NCBI RefSeq assembly: GCF_014635025.1
Contig: NZ_BMCE01000001.1
Span: 1,178,001 to 1,242,000, forward strand
Length of the DNA stretch: 64,000 nucleotides
From: Fictibacillus barbaricus
GTDB lineage: Bacteria > Bacillota > Bacilli > Bacillales > Fictibacillaceae
Direction: 5' to 3'
Each line of letters opens with the position of its first letter. Within the stretch, counting starts at the first letter, position 1. The notes beneath the pieces were generated by a model. It ran no database searches. It was given only the letters and a program-made list of their open reading frames with translations, and was not told where the DNA came from. A program made the position numbers and the translations under genes. Shown here piece by piece: positions 7,751 to 16,552 of the stretch.

Positions 7751-8674
7751 ATGAAAAAGTACTTTTTTATTATTAATGCAAATAACGCAAAAGCTATTAA
7801 AACGTTTAAATCGTTAAAAAAGGAAATGGACAAGGAAGAGATACCCTATAGAACGTTTTACACAGAATATAGCGGTCATGCCATAGAAATTGCAAAGAAG
7901 ATTACATACATGAATAAAGATCTGATTAAAGCTGTCATTGCTGTAGGCGGAGACGGAACCATCCATGAAGTATTCAACGGGATTAAAGAACACCCGGAAA
8001 TTCCTATTGGTTTTATATCTGGGGGCTCAGGTAATGACATTGTTCGTGTGCTTGCTAAAGAGATAAAAGGGTTGAAGAGCCAAATCTCTTATCTGAAGCG
8101 GAATCGGACGATTAAAGGTGATTCTGGAACGATCCAGTTAATGGGAAGAAGCAAGAAAAGCCAAGTTTTTTTAAGTGCTATTGGAATCGGGTTAGATGGC
8201 GAAGTTGCAAAGTACACAAATGAGTCAACCTACAAAAAGCATCTGCATAAGTTAAAGTTAGGAACAATCGCTTACGTTATTACATTATTTAAAGTCCTAA
8301 GATTCTATCAGCCTGATTCAATGATTTTGAAGATTGATCATCAAGAACATGTTTTTCATAACGTCTGGCTTGTAGCTATTGGAAACATGCCCTATTATGG
8401 AGGGGGTATGAAAATTTGTCCTGGAGCCCGTTTTAACGATGGAATCCTTGATGTCTGTGTTGTACATAATCTTTCACTTTTAAAACTTTTAGCGCTTTTT
8501 ATTTCCGTCTTCTGGGGTGGCCATGTGAATGTGAAAGGCGTCGCTCAGTTTAGAGGAACTGAAATTTCAGTTGCGACGAAAAGACCTGTGGCTATTCATG
8601 CTGATGGTGAATTTAAAGGTACAACACCAGTTTGTATTGCAGTGAATCCAGCATCTGTGCCTTTGAAAATTTGA
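7751..8674 (+). CDS. ytlR: Diacylglycerol kinase-family lipid kinase (YtlR)
   Basis: A 307-aa lipid kinase of the DAGK catalytic family. The nucleotide-binding signature GGDGT is at 66-70, followed by GGSGND at 91-96, the pair that defines this fold. The C-terminal beta-sandwich ends with ADGEFKGTTPV, typical of bacterial DgkB/YegS-like enzymes. The lipid substrate of YtlR is not known; B. subtilis has DgkB as its main diacylglycerol kinase. It follows ytlQ after a 49-bp spacer with GAGGACCTGATGA as ribosome site. Confidence 0.87.
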   Translation: MKKYFFIINANNAKAIKTFKSLKKEMDKEEIPYRTFYTEYSGHAIEIAKKITYMNKDLIKAVIAVGGDGTIHEVFNGIKEHPEIPIGFISGGSGNDIVRVLAKEIKGLKSQISYLKRNRTIKGDSGTIQLMGRSKKSQVFLSAIGIGLDGEVAKYTNESTYKKHLHKLKLGTIAYVITLFKVLRFYQPDSMILKIDHQEHVFHNVWLVAIGNMPYYGGGMKICPGARFNDGILDVCVVHNLSLLKLLALFISVFWGGHVNVKGVAQFRGTEISVATKRPVAIHADGEFKGTTPVCIAVNPASVPLKI

Positions 8675-8696
8675 AAATTTGAGTGGGGAATAAAAA

Positions 8697-8900
8697 ATGA
8701 AATGGACTGATTTTTTTAATATAGCACTTTTCGGAATCCTCTGGGTTGCATTAATTGAAAAAAAATCCGGGGTTAAAGAATGGCTGTTACATATAACAAA
8801 TGACCAACTGATGTTAGGAGTCGTTGTTCCAGTTATCATTTATGCTGTCTTGGTCATTGCCGGAAGACTCGTAAAGAACAAATATTTAAACGCTGAATGA
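8697..8900 (+). CDS. Small two-helix membrane protein, unknown
   Basis: A 67-aa protein 22 bp after ytlR with ribosome site GAGTGGGGAA. It has two hydrophobic stretches, about residues 5-19 and 38-57, separated by a charged loop (EKKSGVKEW), and a basic C-terminus (GRLVKNKYLNAE), so a helical hairpin with both ends inside is likely. It resembles holin-like or stress-associated small membrane proteins only in size. I do not recognise the family. The intrinsic terminator directly after its stop codon suggests it is the last gene of the thpR-ytlQ-ytlR unit. Confidence 0.65.
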   Translation: MKWTDFFNIALFGILWVALIEKKSGVKEWLLHITNDQLMLGVVVPVIIYAVLVIAGRLVKNKYLNAE

Positions 8901-8926
8901 GAGGGAGAATTCCCTCTCTCTTTTTC
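8899..8926 (+). terminator. Terminator after the ytlR unit
   Basis: GAGAGGGA/TCCCTCTC stem with a 4-base loop (8899-8918), followed by CTCTTTTTC. It overlaps the TGA of the preceding small membrane protein gene. Confidence 0.8.
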
Positions 8927-8994
8927 ATATAAAGGAATAACAAAATGAAAAATAGTTCAATATGATGTAATAGCGATTTAAAGGGGTGTGACTG

Positions 8995-11133
8995 ATGAGA
9001 TTAGATACCATTTCAGCGGAAGCATATATCGATAATTTCTCAATGATAACGATTGTAGTGAATAAGCCATTTTCAATCATCCCATCACTTGTATTGATAG
9101 ATCGTAAAGGAGCTAAACAGCCGTTAACGATTGATATACAAGAAGATTACCATGAAAAATACATCTACAAATGCAAAACTTCACAACCTTTAGATTTGTA
9201 CACGGAGTATTGGGTTGCCTGTGAGGAAATAAGAATCCCTTTAAAGGTTGGAAGTGTAGTTAGAACCGAGCGTTTTGACACACTTTTTTATGATGATGGT
9301 GTACTTGGAGCTATCTATTCCCCAGATTCTACAACATTTAAGGTGTGGTCACCAGTCGCAAATGAAATAAGACTAAAGTATAAAACGGAAGAACTTAATT
9401 CTTTTTCAGAATGTAAGATGATTAGATCCGAAAAAGGGGTGTGGCACCTTACATTAGAAGGAAATCATCACTTAACAGAATACACATACTTGGCTAAAGT
9501 AAATCATGAATGGGTGGAAACGACAGATCCTTATACTCGTTCGGTTACAATAAATGGTGAGAGATCTGTTGTTATCAATTTATCGGAGACAGACCCTGAA
9601 GGCTGGAATCGTTCAGAAAAAAGAATAAACCTCCGTGCCAAAACCGACAGCATCCTCTATGAAGTTCATATACGAGATTTTACGGTACATGCCGACAGTG
9701 GTGTGAAAAATAAAGGTAAATATCTAGGGTTAACAGAAAAGAGTACAAAAACTTCTAATGGGTATCCAACAGGGTTAGATTATTTAAAGAGTTTAGGTGT
9801 GACGCATGTTCAGCTGATGCCAGTAGCGGATTTTGGAAGTGTTGATGAGACGAAATCGGATAAGGAATATAACTGGGGATACGATCCTGTTCACTTTTTT
9901 GCACCTGAAGGGTCTTATTCTACAGATCCTTATGATCCCGTCAGCAGAGTAAAAGAATTAAAAGTCTTAATTCAAACTTTGCAAACCAATGGCCTTTCCG
10001 TTATCTTAGATGTCGTTTTTAACCACGTATACATTCGAGAAGATTCAGCTTTTGAGAAACTAGTTCCAGGTTATTATTTTCGTTATGATGATGGCGGCAA
10101 CCCTGTAAATGGAACAGGTGTTGGGAATGATACAGCCTCTGAAAGAAAAATGGTGAGAAAATTCATCATAGACGCACTCACGTACTGGTTGAATGAGTAC
10201 AAAGTGGATGGATTCCGTTTTGACTTGATGGGAATACATGATATAGAAACAATGAATATTGCATCAAAAAAATTAAAGTCATTAAATCCAGGGGTATTTT
10301 TGTTAGGAGAAGGCTGGGATTTAAACACGTATTTAGAACCTGAAAGAAAAGCTTCTCTATCATCAGCCAAGAGGATGCCTGACTATTCCTTCTTTAACGA
10401 TGCATTTCGAGATCATGTTAAAGGAAGTATATTCCCCGAAGGTGCCAGCGGGTTTATAAACGGAAATCAAGACGACCGTGTTAAAAATCAAATGATACAT
10501 GTACTTAGAGGATATGCAGGAAATCAAAATCTATTTTTGGCTCCCGAACAAAGCATTAATTATACGGAATGTCATGATAATCATACGTTATTTGATCTTT
10601 TAGCCATTCGGCATCCACATGAAAATGAGACCACCAGAAGAAAACGTCAGCAACTGGCTCTAGCTTTTACGCTGTTTGCTCGCGGTGTACCTTTTATACA
10701 TGCAGGGCAAGAATTCTTTCGTACTAAACACGGAGCAGAAAATAGTTACAACCTCCCTGATCGTATAAACGCAATAGACTGGAATTTTTGTGAAAAAAAC
10801 GATCACTCGGTTGTTTATTTTAGAGACCTAATAAAAATAAAAAAAGAGCAGCCGATTTTTCGTAATGGCTCTGCGGAACTTCAGGAAAAAAATGTTCCAA
10901 GAGGGGCATTGGGATTTGAATTACAACGTGTTTTTACCGATAAAGAAGGTGGCGTATTATATTGGAAAAAAGTCTTACTGTTCTTTAATCAAACATTAAA
11001 GCCGATTGGCGTACCTCTCGAACATCAAGAGTGGAACATCGCGGTTGAGGACCAAAGATGCGGCAAAAAAGCAACTAGTTCTGACTGTTATTTAATACCC
11101 CCTTTATCTTTTTCGCTGCTATACAAAGAGTAG
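8995..11133 (+). CDS. amyX: Type I pullulanase (GH13), AmyX
   Basis: A 712-aa debranching enzyme that hydrolyses alpha-1,6 links in pullulan, amylopectin and glycogen. The type I pullulanase signature YNWGYDP is present. The four GH13 regions are in order: DVVFNH at 339-344, GFRFD with the nucleophile D410, GEGWD with the acid/base E439, and TECHDN with D528. Residues about 1-190 are beta-rich starch-binding/CBM48-like modules. There is no signal peptide, so it is cytoplasmic, like B. subtilis AmyX (718 aa). It sits in the expected place between ytlR and ytmP. I see no cre site in the 94 bp upstream. Confidence 0.93.
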   Translation: MRLDTISAEAYIDNFSMITIVVNKPFSIIPSLVLIDRKGAKQPLTIDIQEDYHEKYIYKCKTSQPLDLYTEYWVACEEIRIPLKVGSVVRTERFDTLFYDDGVLGAIYSPDSTTFKVWSPVANEIRLKYKTEELNSFSECKMIRSEKGVWHLTLEGNHHLTEYTYLAKVNHEWVETTDPYTRSVTINGERSVVINLSETDPEGWNRSEKRINLRAKTDSILYEVHIRDFTVHADSGVKNKGKYLGLTEKSTKTSNGYPTGLDYLKSLGVTHVQLMPVADFGSVDETKSDKEYNWGYDPVHFFAPEGSYSTDPYDPVSRVKELKVLIQTLQTNGLSVILDVVFNHVYIREDSAFEKLVPGYYFRYDDGGNPVNGTGVGNDTASERKMVRKFIIDALTYWLNEYKVDGFRFDLMGIHDIETMNIASKKLKSLNPGVFLLGEGWDLNTYLEPERKASLSSAKRMPDYSFFNDAFRDHVKGSIFPEGASGFINGNQDDRVKNQMIHVLRGYAGNQNLFLAPEQSINYTECHDNHTLFDLLAIRHPHENETTRRKRQQLALAFTLFARGVPFIHAGQEFFRTKHGAENSYNLPDRINAIDWNFCEKNDHSVVYFRDLIKIKKEQPIFRNGSAELQEKNVPRGALGFELQRVFTDKEGGVLYWKKVLLFFNQTLKPIGVPLEHQEWNIAVEDQRCGKKATSSDCYLIPPLSFSLLYKE

Positions 11134-11286
11134 GTATGTAAAGTATCAAGAATCAAGTGCTTTTCTTATTTTTTTGTGTTAAAATAATGACTTCGCAGTA
11201 TTTTATTTTGAAACGGAAACAGCTGACAGTTGTTGAATGAACATCATGTAAAAGCGGACTCTTTACTAGATAAGAAGGTGAACAAT

Positions 11287-12069
11287 TTGGAACAGATTTT
11301 GGGAGAAGATTGGCAGGTTTCCCCTGCTGGCGGAGCAACAGGAGAAGCATATATAGCTGAATATGGGAACCAAAAACTGTTTTTAAAGCGTAATTCCTCT
11401 CCGTTTTTAGCTGTTCTTTCAGCTGAAGGGATTGTCCCTAAACTACTTTGGACAAAGAGGCTGGGCAATGGGGATGTCATAACAGCTCAGCAATGGTTAG
11501 ACGGCAGGGAATTGAAAGCAGCGGATATGAAAAGTGAAAATGTTGCAAAATTATTAGCTAAGATACATCGATCACAAGAATTACTCGGTATGATGAATCG
11601 CCTTGAAAAGAAAAAATTAACCCCGCTGGATCTGTTGAACGATATTCAATTACAAATGCGCAAAGAAAAAGATTATCTAGAAATCATAAATGATTCATTT
11701 GCTTATTTGATGGAAACGGCCTCAGAGGTTGAAGTTGATAACTTGGTGGTTTGTCATTGTGATGTAAACCACAACAATTGGCTTTTAAGTGATTCCAATG
11801 AATTGTTTCTAATCGACTGGGATGGTGCAATGATAGCTGATCCGGCACTTGACCTTGGTATGCTTCTGTATAGTTACATTCCTTATGAAGACTGGGAAGA
11901 ATGGCTTGGCATATATGGTGAAACACTAAACGATCATTTAGAGAGACGAATGCATTGGTATGTTTTGGCTCAGACCATAAGCTCTTTTTTCTGGTATAAA
12001 GAAAAAGGACAGTCAAAAGAGACTGCCCGTTTTGCTGAAAGTATTAAAGAACTTGCAGGTGCTATCTGA
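11287..12069 (+). CDS. ytmP: Aminoglycoside phosphotransferase-fold kinase (YtmP)
   Basis: A 260-aa protein of the APH/choline kinase fold. The catalytic loop HCDVNHNN begins at H157, with catalytic D159, and the metal-binding DWD begins at D177. The first lobe contains GGATGEAYIAEYGNQKLFLKR, a glycine-rich nucleotide loop and conserved lysine. I chose the TTG at 11287 as the start because AGAAGGTG lies six bases before it; an in-frame TTG at 11230 lacks a ribosome site. The substrate is unknown. The gene follows amyX, so a sugar or a choline-like alcohol is possible, but this is inference. Confidence 0.8.
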   Translation: MEQILGEDWQVSPAGGATGEAYIAEYGNQKLFLKRNSSPFLAVLSAEGIVPKLLWTKRLGNGDVITAQQWLDGRELKAADMKSENVAKLLAKIHRSQELLGMMNRLEKKKLTPLDLLNDIQLQMRKEKDYLEIINDSFAYLMETASEVEVDNLVVCHCDVNHNNWLLSDSNELFLIDWDGAMIADPALDLGMLLYSYIPYEDWEEWLGIYGETLNDHLERRMHWYVLAQTISSFFWYKEKGQSKETARFAESIKELAGAI

Positions 12070-12087
12070 CAATATGGAAGTCTATCT

Positions 12088-12113
12088 GACACTATTTCCT
12101 AGGGAATAGTGTC
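12088..12113. terminator. Hairpin between convergent ytmP and ytzH
   Basis: Perfect 9-bp stem GACACTATT/AATAGTGTC. It ends directly at the ytzH stop codon. The T-tracts are weak on both strands, so it may act mainly as an mRNA end stabiliser. Confidence 0.55.
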
Positions 12114-12398
12114 TTAATATGGATGATGGGTCTGTATGGTGTTGATCCATGATTCTAAATATGGACGATTACTTGATATATGTTCATCCAAATGGTGATG
12201 AGAAAAGCCGGTATGACTGTACTCATTGATATTGGATAGTATGTTACGCACCTCTTCATGAACTTCACCGTTTTCCAATAAATGTGCAGCAAGTCGTTCT
12301 ATCTGTGCACATTCTGAGGGTGAACCAGCACAATCGGTGTAATGGTCTTGAAGAAGGTCTCTTATTATATGCAATTGATCGTTGTGATTTAATGGCAT
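12114..12398 (-). CDS. ytzH: YtzH-like protein
   Basis: A 94-aa acidic, histidine-rich soluble protein (many H and E, ending THHPY), convergent with ytmP and divergent from trmB. The start is the ATG at 12398, preceded by AAAGGATG; the reading frame is open further upstream but those codons are not preceded by a ribosome site. Size, composition and position between ytmP and trmB match B. subtilis YtzH (about 92 aa), a protein of unknown function. Two cysteines (in DCAGSPSEC) and the C-terminal HH clusters could bind metal; that is speculation. Confidence 0.72.
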   Translation of the reverse strand: MPLNHNDQLHIIRDLLQDHYTDCAGSPSECAQIERLAAHLLENGEVHEEVRNILSNINEYSHTGFSHHHLDEHISSNRPYLESWINTIQTHHPY

Positions 12399-12525
12399 TA
12401 TGCTGCACATCCTTTCATTGCATAGCTTATGGATTTCTGAAAAAAATATCCTTAAATAGGACAATTAGATAATTAAAAAGGTTTATCCAAACAGATGATT
12501 TTTAATCGTAAGGCGGGGAGAAAAT

Positions 12526-13170
12526 ATGCGTCAAAGATTTAAGCCATGGGCTAAAGAAAAGTTGATGGAGAATCCTAAGATAGTTTCTATTGAACCACAA
12601 ACACAAAAAGGTCAATGGCACTCTTTCTTTGGTAATGACAATCCTATTCATATTGAAGTTGGAACAGGAAAAGGTCAATTCATTAACGGAATGGGCGAGC
12701 AGAATCCTAATATTAATTATTTAGGGATGGAGCTCTACGATAGCATTATTGTTACAGCGCTTGATCGTATCCTTGAAGACAATAAGCCGAATGTTAAACT
12801 AGTTCGAGCTGATGCTACACATTTGTTAGATTATTTTGAGACTGGTGAGATCGAACGGATATATTTAAACTTTTCAGATCCGTGGCCAAAGAAAAAACAT
12901 GCAAAAAGAAGACTGACACATGAAAGTTTCTTAAAACGCTATGAAACCATTTTAAAAAAGCCTGGTGAGATTCATTTTAAAACCGACAATCAAGGTTTGT
13001 TTGAATACTCACTTCATAGCATGTCCAAATACGGTATGTTCTTTAAAGATGTTAGTCTTGATCTTCATAAGAGTGACATGGATGATGATAACGTAATGAC
13101 TGAATATGAAGAGAAGTTCTCTGAAAAAGGATTTCGTATCTATAGAATGGAAGCACAATTTCGATCTTAA
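12526..13170 (+). CDS. trmB: tRNA (guanine-N7)-methyltransferase TrmB
   Basis: A 214-aa Rossmann-fold methyltransferase that makes m7G at position 46 of tRNA using S-adenosylmethionine. The SAM-binding motif I is HIEVGTGKGQF (about 43-53), and the TrmB signature FSDPWPKKKHAKRRL lies at about 116-130. The N-terminal RQRFKPWAKEKL is also typical. Length equals B. subtilis YtmQ/TrmB (213 aa). Ribosome site GGCGGGGAG. It is followed by a strong terminator. Confidence 0.95.
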   Translation: MRQRFKPWAKEKLMENPKIVSIEPQTQKGQWHSFFGNDNPIHIEVGTGKGQFINGMGEQNPNINYLGMELYDSIIVTALDRILEDNKPNVKLVRADATHLLDYFETGEIERIYLNFSDPWPKKKHAKRRLTHESFLKRYETILKKPGEIHFKTDNQGLFEYSLHSMSKYGMFFKDVSLDLHKSDMDDDNVMTEYEEKFSEKGFRIYRMEAQFRS

Positions 13171-13199
13171 AAAACTCAAGCTTAGCTTGAGTTTTTTCT
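13171..13199 (+). terminator. trmB terminator
   Basis: ACTCAAGC/GCTTGAGT stem with TTA loop (13174-13192), A-run before and T-run after; can act in both directions. Confidence 0.88.
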
Positions 13200-13265
13200 T
13201 TTATTCTGTTCTTTGGTTCTTATGATACACTTGTAAAGAGATAAGAAAAGAAAGGAGATAGGGAT

Positions 13266-14108
13266 ATGGATAAGTGGGAAATTGGAAATCTAAAACTTAG
13301 CTGGTTAGACGGTGGCGTAACCCATATGGACGGCGGTGCTATGTTTGGGGTAGTGCCTAAACCTTTGTGGGAGAAGAAATATCCTGTTAACGAAAGAAAC
13401 CAGATTGAGCTGAGAACAGAACCCATTTTAATTCAAGGATTTGACGGGAAAAATATCTTAATTGAGTCAGGAATCGGTTCTGGTAAATTAACAGAGAAAC
13501 AAAAAAGAAATTATGGAGTTACTGATGAATCACAACTAGTGAAAAGCCTTGAGAAAGAAGGATTAACTACAGGTGATATTGATATCGTATTGATGACACA
13601 TATGCATTTTGATCATGCCTGCGGTCTTTCTCGTTGGGAAGGTGAAAAATTAGTACCTGTTTTTGAAAACGCTATTATTTATACGTCAGAAACAGAATGG
13701 AACGAACTCAAGAACCCAAATATACGATCACAAAATACATATTGGAAAGAAAATTGGGAGCCTGTTGAGCACCAAGTTAAAACATTCAAAGAAGAGATAG
13801 AACCGTTAAAAGGAATTAGAATGGTCCATACAGGCGGGCATAGTGATGGTCATTCTATTGTTGAGCTGACATTAGAAAGTGGAGAACAGGTATATCATTT
13901 AGGTGATATCATGCCAACACATGCTCATCATAACCCGCTTTGGGTACTTGCTTATGATGATTATCCAATGACTTCAATATATGAAAAGCAAAAATGGATC
14001 AAGCCAGATACATGGTATTTCTTTTATCATGATTGTATCTATCGAGCTGTTAAATGGGATAGTGATGGACAGTTATTGGAACGAGTCCCGCGTTCACCAA
14101 AAATGTGA
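13266..14108 (+). CDS. ytnP: Metallo-beta-lactamase fold hydrolase (YtnP lactonase-like)
   Basis: A 280-aa MBL-fold hydrolase. The dinuclear zinc motif HMHFDH is at 112-117, with further ligands in GGHSDGH (about 193-199) and LGDIMP (about 218-223). B. subtilis YtnP (281 aa) is a quorum-quenching lactonase able to degrade acyl-homoserine lactones and interfere with streptomycin-linked signalling. Conservation of length and position supports orthology; the actual substrate here is inference. No signal peptide is visible. A short hairpin covering the stop codon (AAATGTG/CACATTT) may terminate it. Confidence 0.87.
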   Translation: MDKWEIGNLKLSWLDGGVTHMDGGAMFGVVPKPLWEKKYPVNERNQIELRTEPILIQGFDGKNILIESGIGSGKLTEKQKRNYGVTDESQLVKSLEKEGLTTGDIDIVLMTHMHFDHACGLSRWEGEKLVPVFENAIIYTSETEWNELKNPNIRSQNTYWKENWEPVEHQVKTFKEEIEPLKGIRMVHTGGHSDGHSIVELTLESGEQVYHLGDIMPTHAHHNPLWVLAYDDYPMTSIYEKQKWIKPDTWYFFYHDCIYRAVKWDSDGQLLERVPRSPKM

Positions 14109-14130
14109 AAAAATCGACACATTTTTTCCA
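14101..14130 (+). terminator. Probable ytnP terminator
   Basis: AAATGTG at 14101-14107 pairs with CACATTT at 14118-14124, followed by TTTTCC. The stem is AU-rich and includes the stop codon; strength is doubtful. Confidence 0.45.
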
Positions 14131-14237
14131 TTTTCAAGTGAATGTCGAAAACGGCAGGATATGTTAAAATATGATAGGCATGCAATTATCAATTTTTATT
14201 TATATCTATGAGAGGTAAAATGAGAGGGGATTAAAAA

Positions 14238-14774
14238 ATGAAAAAACAGTTTGTTGCCATTTTTACCGTTTTAGCACTGTTTTTATCAATGGGTTCTTTT
14301 GTATCAGCTGAAACAGCGACCGATGAAATGAAAAAGACAATTGAAAAAGGTATTGAGAGTAAACACAAAGATTTTAAAGAAGGTTCATTAATACTATCAG
14401 AAATTGAGACTTTTCCGAATGAAGATGCGGAATTAGACGCTTCGGAAGTAACAGTTGCGATCGCAGAGTATGAAACAGTTCGAGATAACATCTTTTATTT
14501 CGATCACACAGAAGTTGTTTTTTATGATGCTGACAAAAACGAACTTCTAGCGGAAGGTGCAGTAGCTAAAGCGAACTCAAAAATTCAGGACTATAAAAAA
14601 TCACATGAATCAGATCTTGGAACACATATGGATTGGGTGGTTGTTACAGTTCTATTATTCCTGTTGATCGTTATTCCTTTATTTATTTTAACCGTTTGGG
14701 AAAAGCGTCAATATCTTACTACTAAATTTAAGATTGAGAACAATCTATATAACCAAACAAAATTGTATCGTTAA
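14238..14774 (+). CDS. Secreted/membrane-anchored protein of unknown function
   Basis: A 178-aa protein with an N-terminal signal peptide (basic MKKQ, hydrophobic core to about residue 20, likely cleavage after SFVSA at residues 20-24). A domain of about 105 residues follows that should lie outside the membrane, rich in acidic and alternating residues. A single transmembrane helix (about 136-156) and a short basic cytoplasmic tail (EKRQYLTTKFK) complete it, giving a type I topology. I do not recognise the family. The gene stands alone between ytnP and the convergent ytzB, with a ribosome site GAGAGGGGA. Confidence 0.7.
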   Translation: MKKQFVAIFTVLALFLSMGSFVSAETATDEMKKTIEKGIESKHKDFKEGSLILSEIETFPNEDAELDASEVTVAIAEYETVRDNIFYFDHTEVVFYDADKNELLAEGAVAKANSKIQDYKKSHESDLGTHMDWVVVTVLLFLLIVIPLFILTVWEKRQYLTTKFKIENNLYNQTKLYR

Positions 14775-14779
14775 TTTGT

Positions 14780-14817
14780 TGAAGCCCTTAGGTAAGGACC
14801 TAAGGGCTTTTTTTATT
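14780..14817 (+). terminator. Terminator after the anchored unknown protein
   Basis: An 11-bp stem AGCCCTTAGGT/ACCTAAGGGCT (14783-14808) followed by TTTTTTATTTTT. The T-run overlaps the stop codon of the convergent ytzB gene. Confidence 0.9.
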
Positions 14818-15121
14818 TTTGGATAAGCTGCAAAACTGTGCCTGTGCCAGCATCGATTAAAAACTCATAATGTACAGCTTCACTGCCGGGCATTGAGTGA
14901 GAGAATCCGCCCTTGTAGACCGAATAGGGAAGTCCATGTACGCTTGTGTCTTCAGGATTCACAACGATCCATGCACCTGTAATGCTATAATGCTGACTTG
15001 CTTTTTCCTTTAATAGCTTTAATGCTTTTTCTGGTGTCAAGGAATCGGTCTGCTTTTTTGTAATAACATAACCTATCACAGCCCCAGTAAGGCCTGACAG
15101 AATCAGGTTTCTCCAATTCAT
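14813..15121 (-). CDS. ytzB: YtzB-like PepSY-domain protein
   Basis: A 102-aa protein with an N-terminal membrane segment or uncleaved signal (NLILSGLTGAVIGYVIT, residues 5-21) and a PepSY-like domain: a helix containing EKALKLLKEKA, then beta strands ending YEFLIDAGTGTVLQLIQK. PepSY domains occur as inhibitory or accessory modules of peptidases at the cell surface. Length and position next to ytnP match B. subtilis YtzB (about 104 aa). It is convergent with the preceding gene and divergent from the queuosine operon. No partner peptidase is adjacent. Confidence 0.75.
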   Translation of the reverse strand: MNWRNLILSGLTGAVIGYVITKKQTDSLTPEKALKLLKEKASQHYSITGAWIVVNPEDTSVHGLPYSVYKGGFSHSMPGSEAVHYEFLIDAGTGTVLQLIQK

Positions 15122-15228
15122 TCATTTTCCCACCTTATGTAAAATTCTTTTTCTTTTCTATTTTTTAGTATAACAAAGAAAAGCCTTCTTTTTCTTGTCT
15201 GTTTTTGATAAGATACACATGATAAAGC

Positions 15229-15273
15229 TGGAGGGTTCGAAATTCCCACCCCTCTTAAAACAAAACTAGGGAG
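15229..15273 (+). promoter_or_regulatory. preQ1-I riboswitch aptamer of queDEC
   Basis: Stem P1 is GAGGG (15231-15235) with CCCTC (15250-15254). It encloses the GGTTC...CACCCC loop of the preQ1 class I motif and is followed by the A-rich tail AAAACAAAACTAGGGA, whose AGGGA can pair with TTCCC in the loop to form the H-type pseudoknot. This matches the known aptamer upstream of B. subtilis queCDEF. Ligand binding is expected to favour the terminator 20 bases downstream. Confidence 0.88.
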
Positions 15274-15293
15274 CGTGAAGAATGATCTTTTAC

Positions 15294-15321
15294 ACTCTCT
15301 GCGTTTGCAGAGAGTTTTTTG
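15294..15321 (+). terminator. Riboswitch-controlled terminator before queD
   Basis: A 9-bp stem ACTCTCTGC/GCAGAGAGT with GTTT loop, followed by TTTTTTG. The segment AGGGAGCGTG at the aptamer's 3' end can pair with CACTCTCT of the 5' arm, a plausible antiterminator that is lost when the pseudoknot forms. Confidence 0.88.
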
Positions 15322-15352
15322 TTTTCGTGCTCCAATGAAAGGATGAACAGGA

Positions 15353-15835
15353 ATGACTTATAAGATTCCATCGGATGTTCAAATACTAGGTCGCGATATT
15401 CAGCGCGAACAGTTAAAGTATCATAATAAACGTGTTGCAGTATGCAAAGAATTTACATTTGATGCGGCACATCATTTACATGCTTACGAAGGAAAATGCA
15501 AAAACCTTCATGGCCATACGTATAAGCTTGTAATAACAATGAGCGGTTTTGTAAATGAAATTGGCATCTCAGTAGACTTTGGAGAGATTAAGGAAATTTT
15601 TAAAACAGCGATTGACAGCAAACTGGATCATCGTTACTTAAATGAAGTTCTTCCTGCTATGAATACAACTGCTGAAAATATGGTGGTATGGATATGGGAG
15701 CAGATCGACAATGAACTGCAAGAGCGCGGGCTTTCTAAACGAGGCCATCGTCTAGAAGAACTTAAATTATATGAAACACCTACAAGTTTTGCATTACTAA
15801 AAAGAGAGTGGATGGTGGAAAATGAAAACATTTAA
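15353..15835 (+). CDS. queD: 6-carboxy-5,6,7,8-tetrahydropterin synthase QueD
   Basis: A 160-aa member of the 6-pyruvoyl-tetrahydropterin synthase family, which converts dihydroneopterin triphosphate to 6-carboxytetrahydropterin, the first committed step to preQ0. Visible residues are the first zinc histidine in FDAAHHL (40-41), the catalytic Cys49 in GKCKNLHGH and zinc ligands His53 and His55. It is about 10 residues longer at the N-terminus than B. subtilis QueD. First gene of the riboswitch-controlled queDEC operon; its 3' end overlaps queE by 14 bases. Confidence 0.94.
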   Translation: MTYKIPSDVQILGRDIQREQLKYHNKRVAVCKEFTFDAAHHLHAYEGKCKNLHGHTYKLVITMSGFVNEIGISVDFGEIKEIFKTAIDSKLDHRYLNEVLPAMNTTAENMVVWIWEQIDNELQERGLSKRGHRLEELKLYETPTSFALLKREWMVENENI

Positions 15836-16550
15836 TCTGCCATCAAAAGATGTATGGAAACATTGGAAAGTTCCGATGGTCGAAATATTTGAAACGGTTG
15901 AAGGTGAAGGACTCCAGGCAGGTTATCCCACCGTTTTTGTTCGAGTATTTCACTGTAATCTAAGATGTACGTGGTGTGATACAACGTATAGCTATGCACC
16001 AGCAAAACCTGAATTTGAAGCAACGATAGAAGAGATCGTTGCTGCGATCAAATCATATCGGTCAACCCGTATATGTTTTACCGGTGGTGAGCCTCTTATC
16101 CATCGCGAAAAATCTGCAGCTCTTCTTATGGCCATGGCAGACATAGACCACATTGTGGATATTCATATCGAAACAAATGGTGCTATAGATTTGCAACCGT
16201 TTGAAAATCTGCGCAACTCTCATCCTGAACTTCAAAGAAAAATGAGATTTGTTATGGACTATAAGCTCCCTGCATCAGGGGAGATGGATAAAATGAACTT
16301 GGGTAATTTTAAAGAACTTCAGCATCAAGATGAAATAAAATTTGTAGTAGGGTCAGAAGAAGACTTTGAAATTACAAAACAAGTAGTAGGAGAGCACTAT
16401 CGCAACGGGCAGATCTGTGTAAGTCCTGTTTGGGAGAGCATGCCTCCCCGGCGACTTGTTGAACTTTTATTAGCAAATCCGTTGCCTAATGCTAAATTAA
16501 GTCTGCAGTTGCATAAGGTAATCTGGCATCCAGAGGAGAGAGGGGTTTAA
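15822..16550 (+). CDS. queE: 7-carboxy-7-deazaguanine synthase QueE
   Basis: A 242-aa radical SAM enzyme. The iron-sulfur cluster cysteines are C45, C49 and C52 (CNLRCTWC, the standard CxxxCxxC), with the SAM-binding GGEPL downstream at about residue 90. It rearranges 6-carboxytetrahydropterin into 7-carboxy-7-deazaguanine. The ATG at 15822 overlaps the end of queD, which indicates translational coupling. The ribosome site GAGTGGATGGTGG lies inside the queD coding sequence. Confidence 0.94.
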   Translation: MKTFNLPSKDVWKHWKVPMVEIFETVEGEGLQAGYPTVFVRVFHCNLRCTWCDTTYSYAPAKPEFEATIEEIVAAIKSYRSTRICFTGGEPLIHREKSAALLMAMADIDHIVDIHIETNGAIDLQPFENLRNSHPELQRKMRFVMDYKLPASGEMDKMNLGNFKELQHQDEIKFVVGSEEDFEITKQVVGEHYRNGQICVSPVWESMPPRRLVELLLANPLPNAKLSLQLHKVIWHPEERGV

Positions 16551-16552
16551 AG

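Noticed and set aside
6916-8900. Defence island suggested by a NERD-like protein next to a lipid kinase
   Set aside because: The order thpR-ytlQ-ytlR is the ordinary Bacillus arrangement and there are no mobile or effector genes.
8901-8994. Possible cre site before amyX
   Set aside because: No 14-mer in this spacer comes close to the cre pattern.
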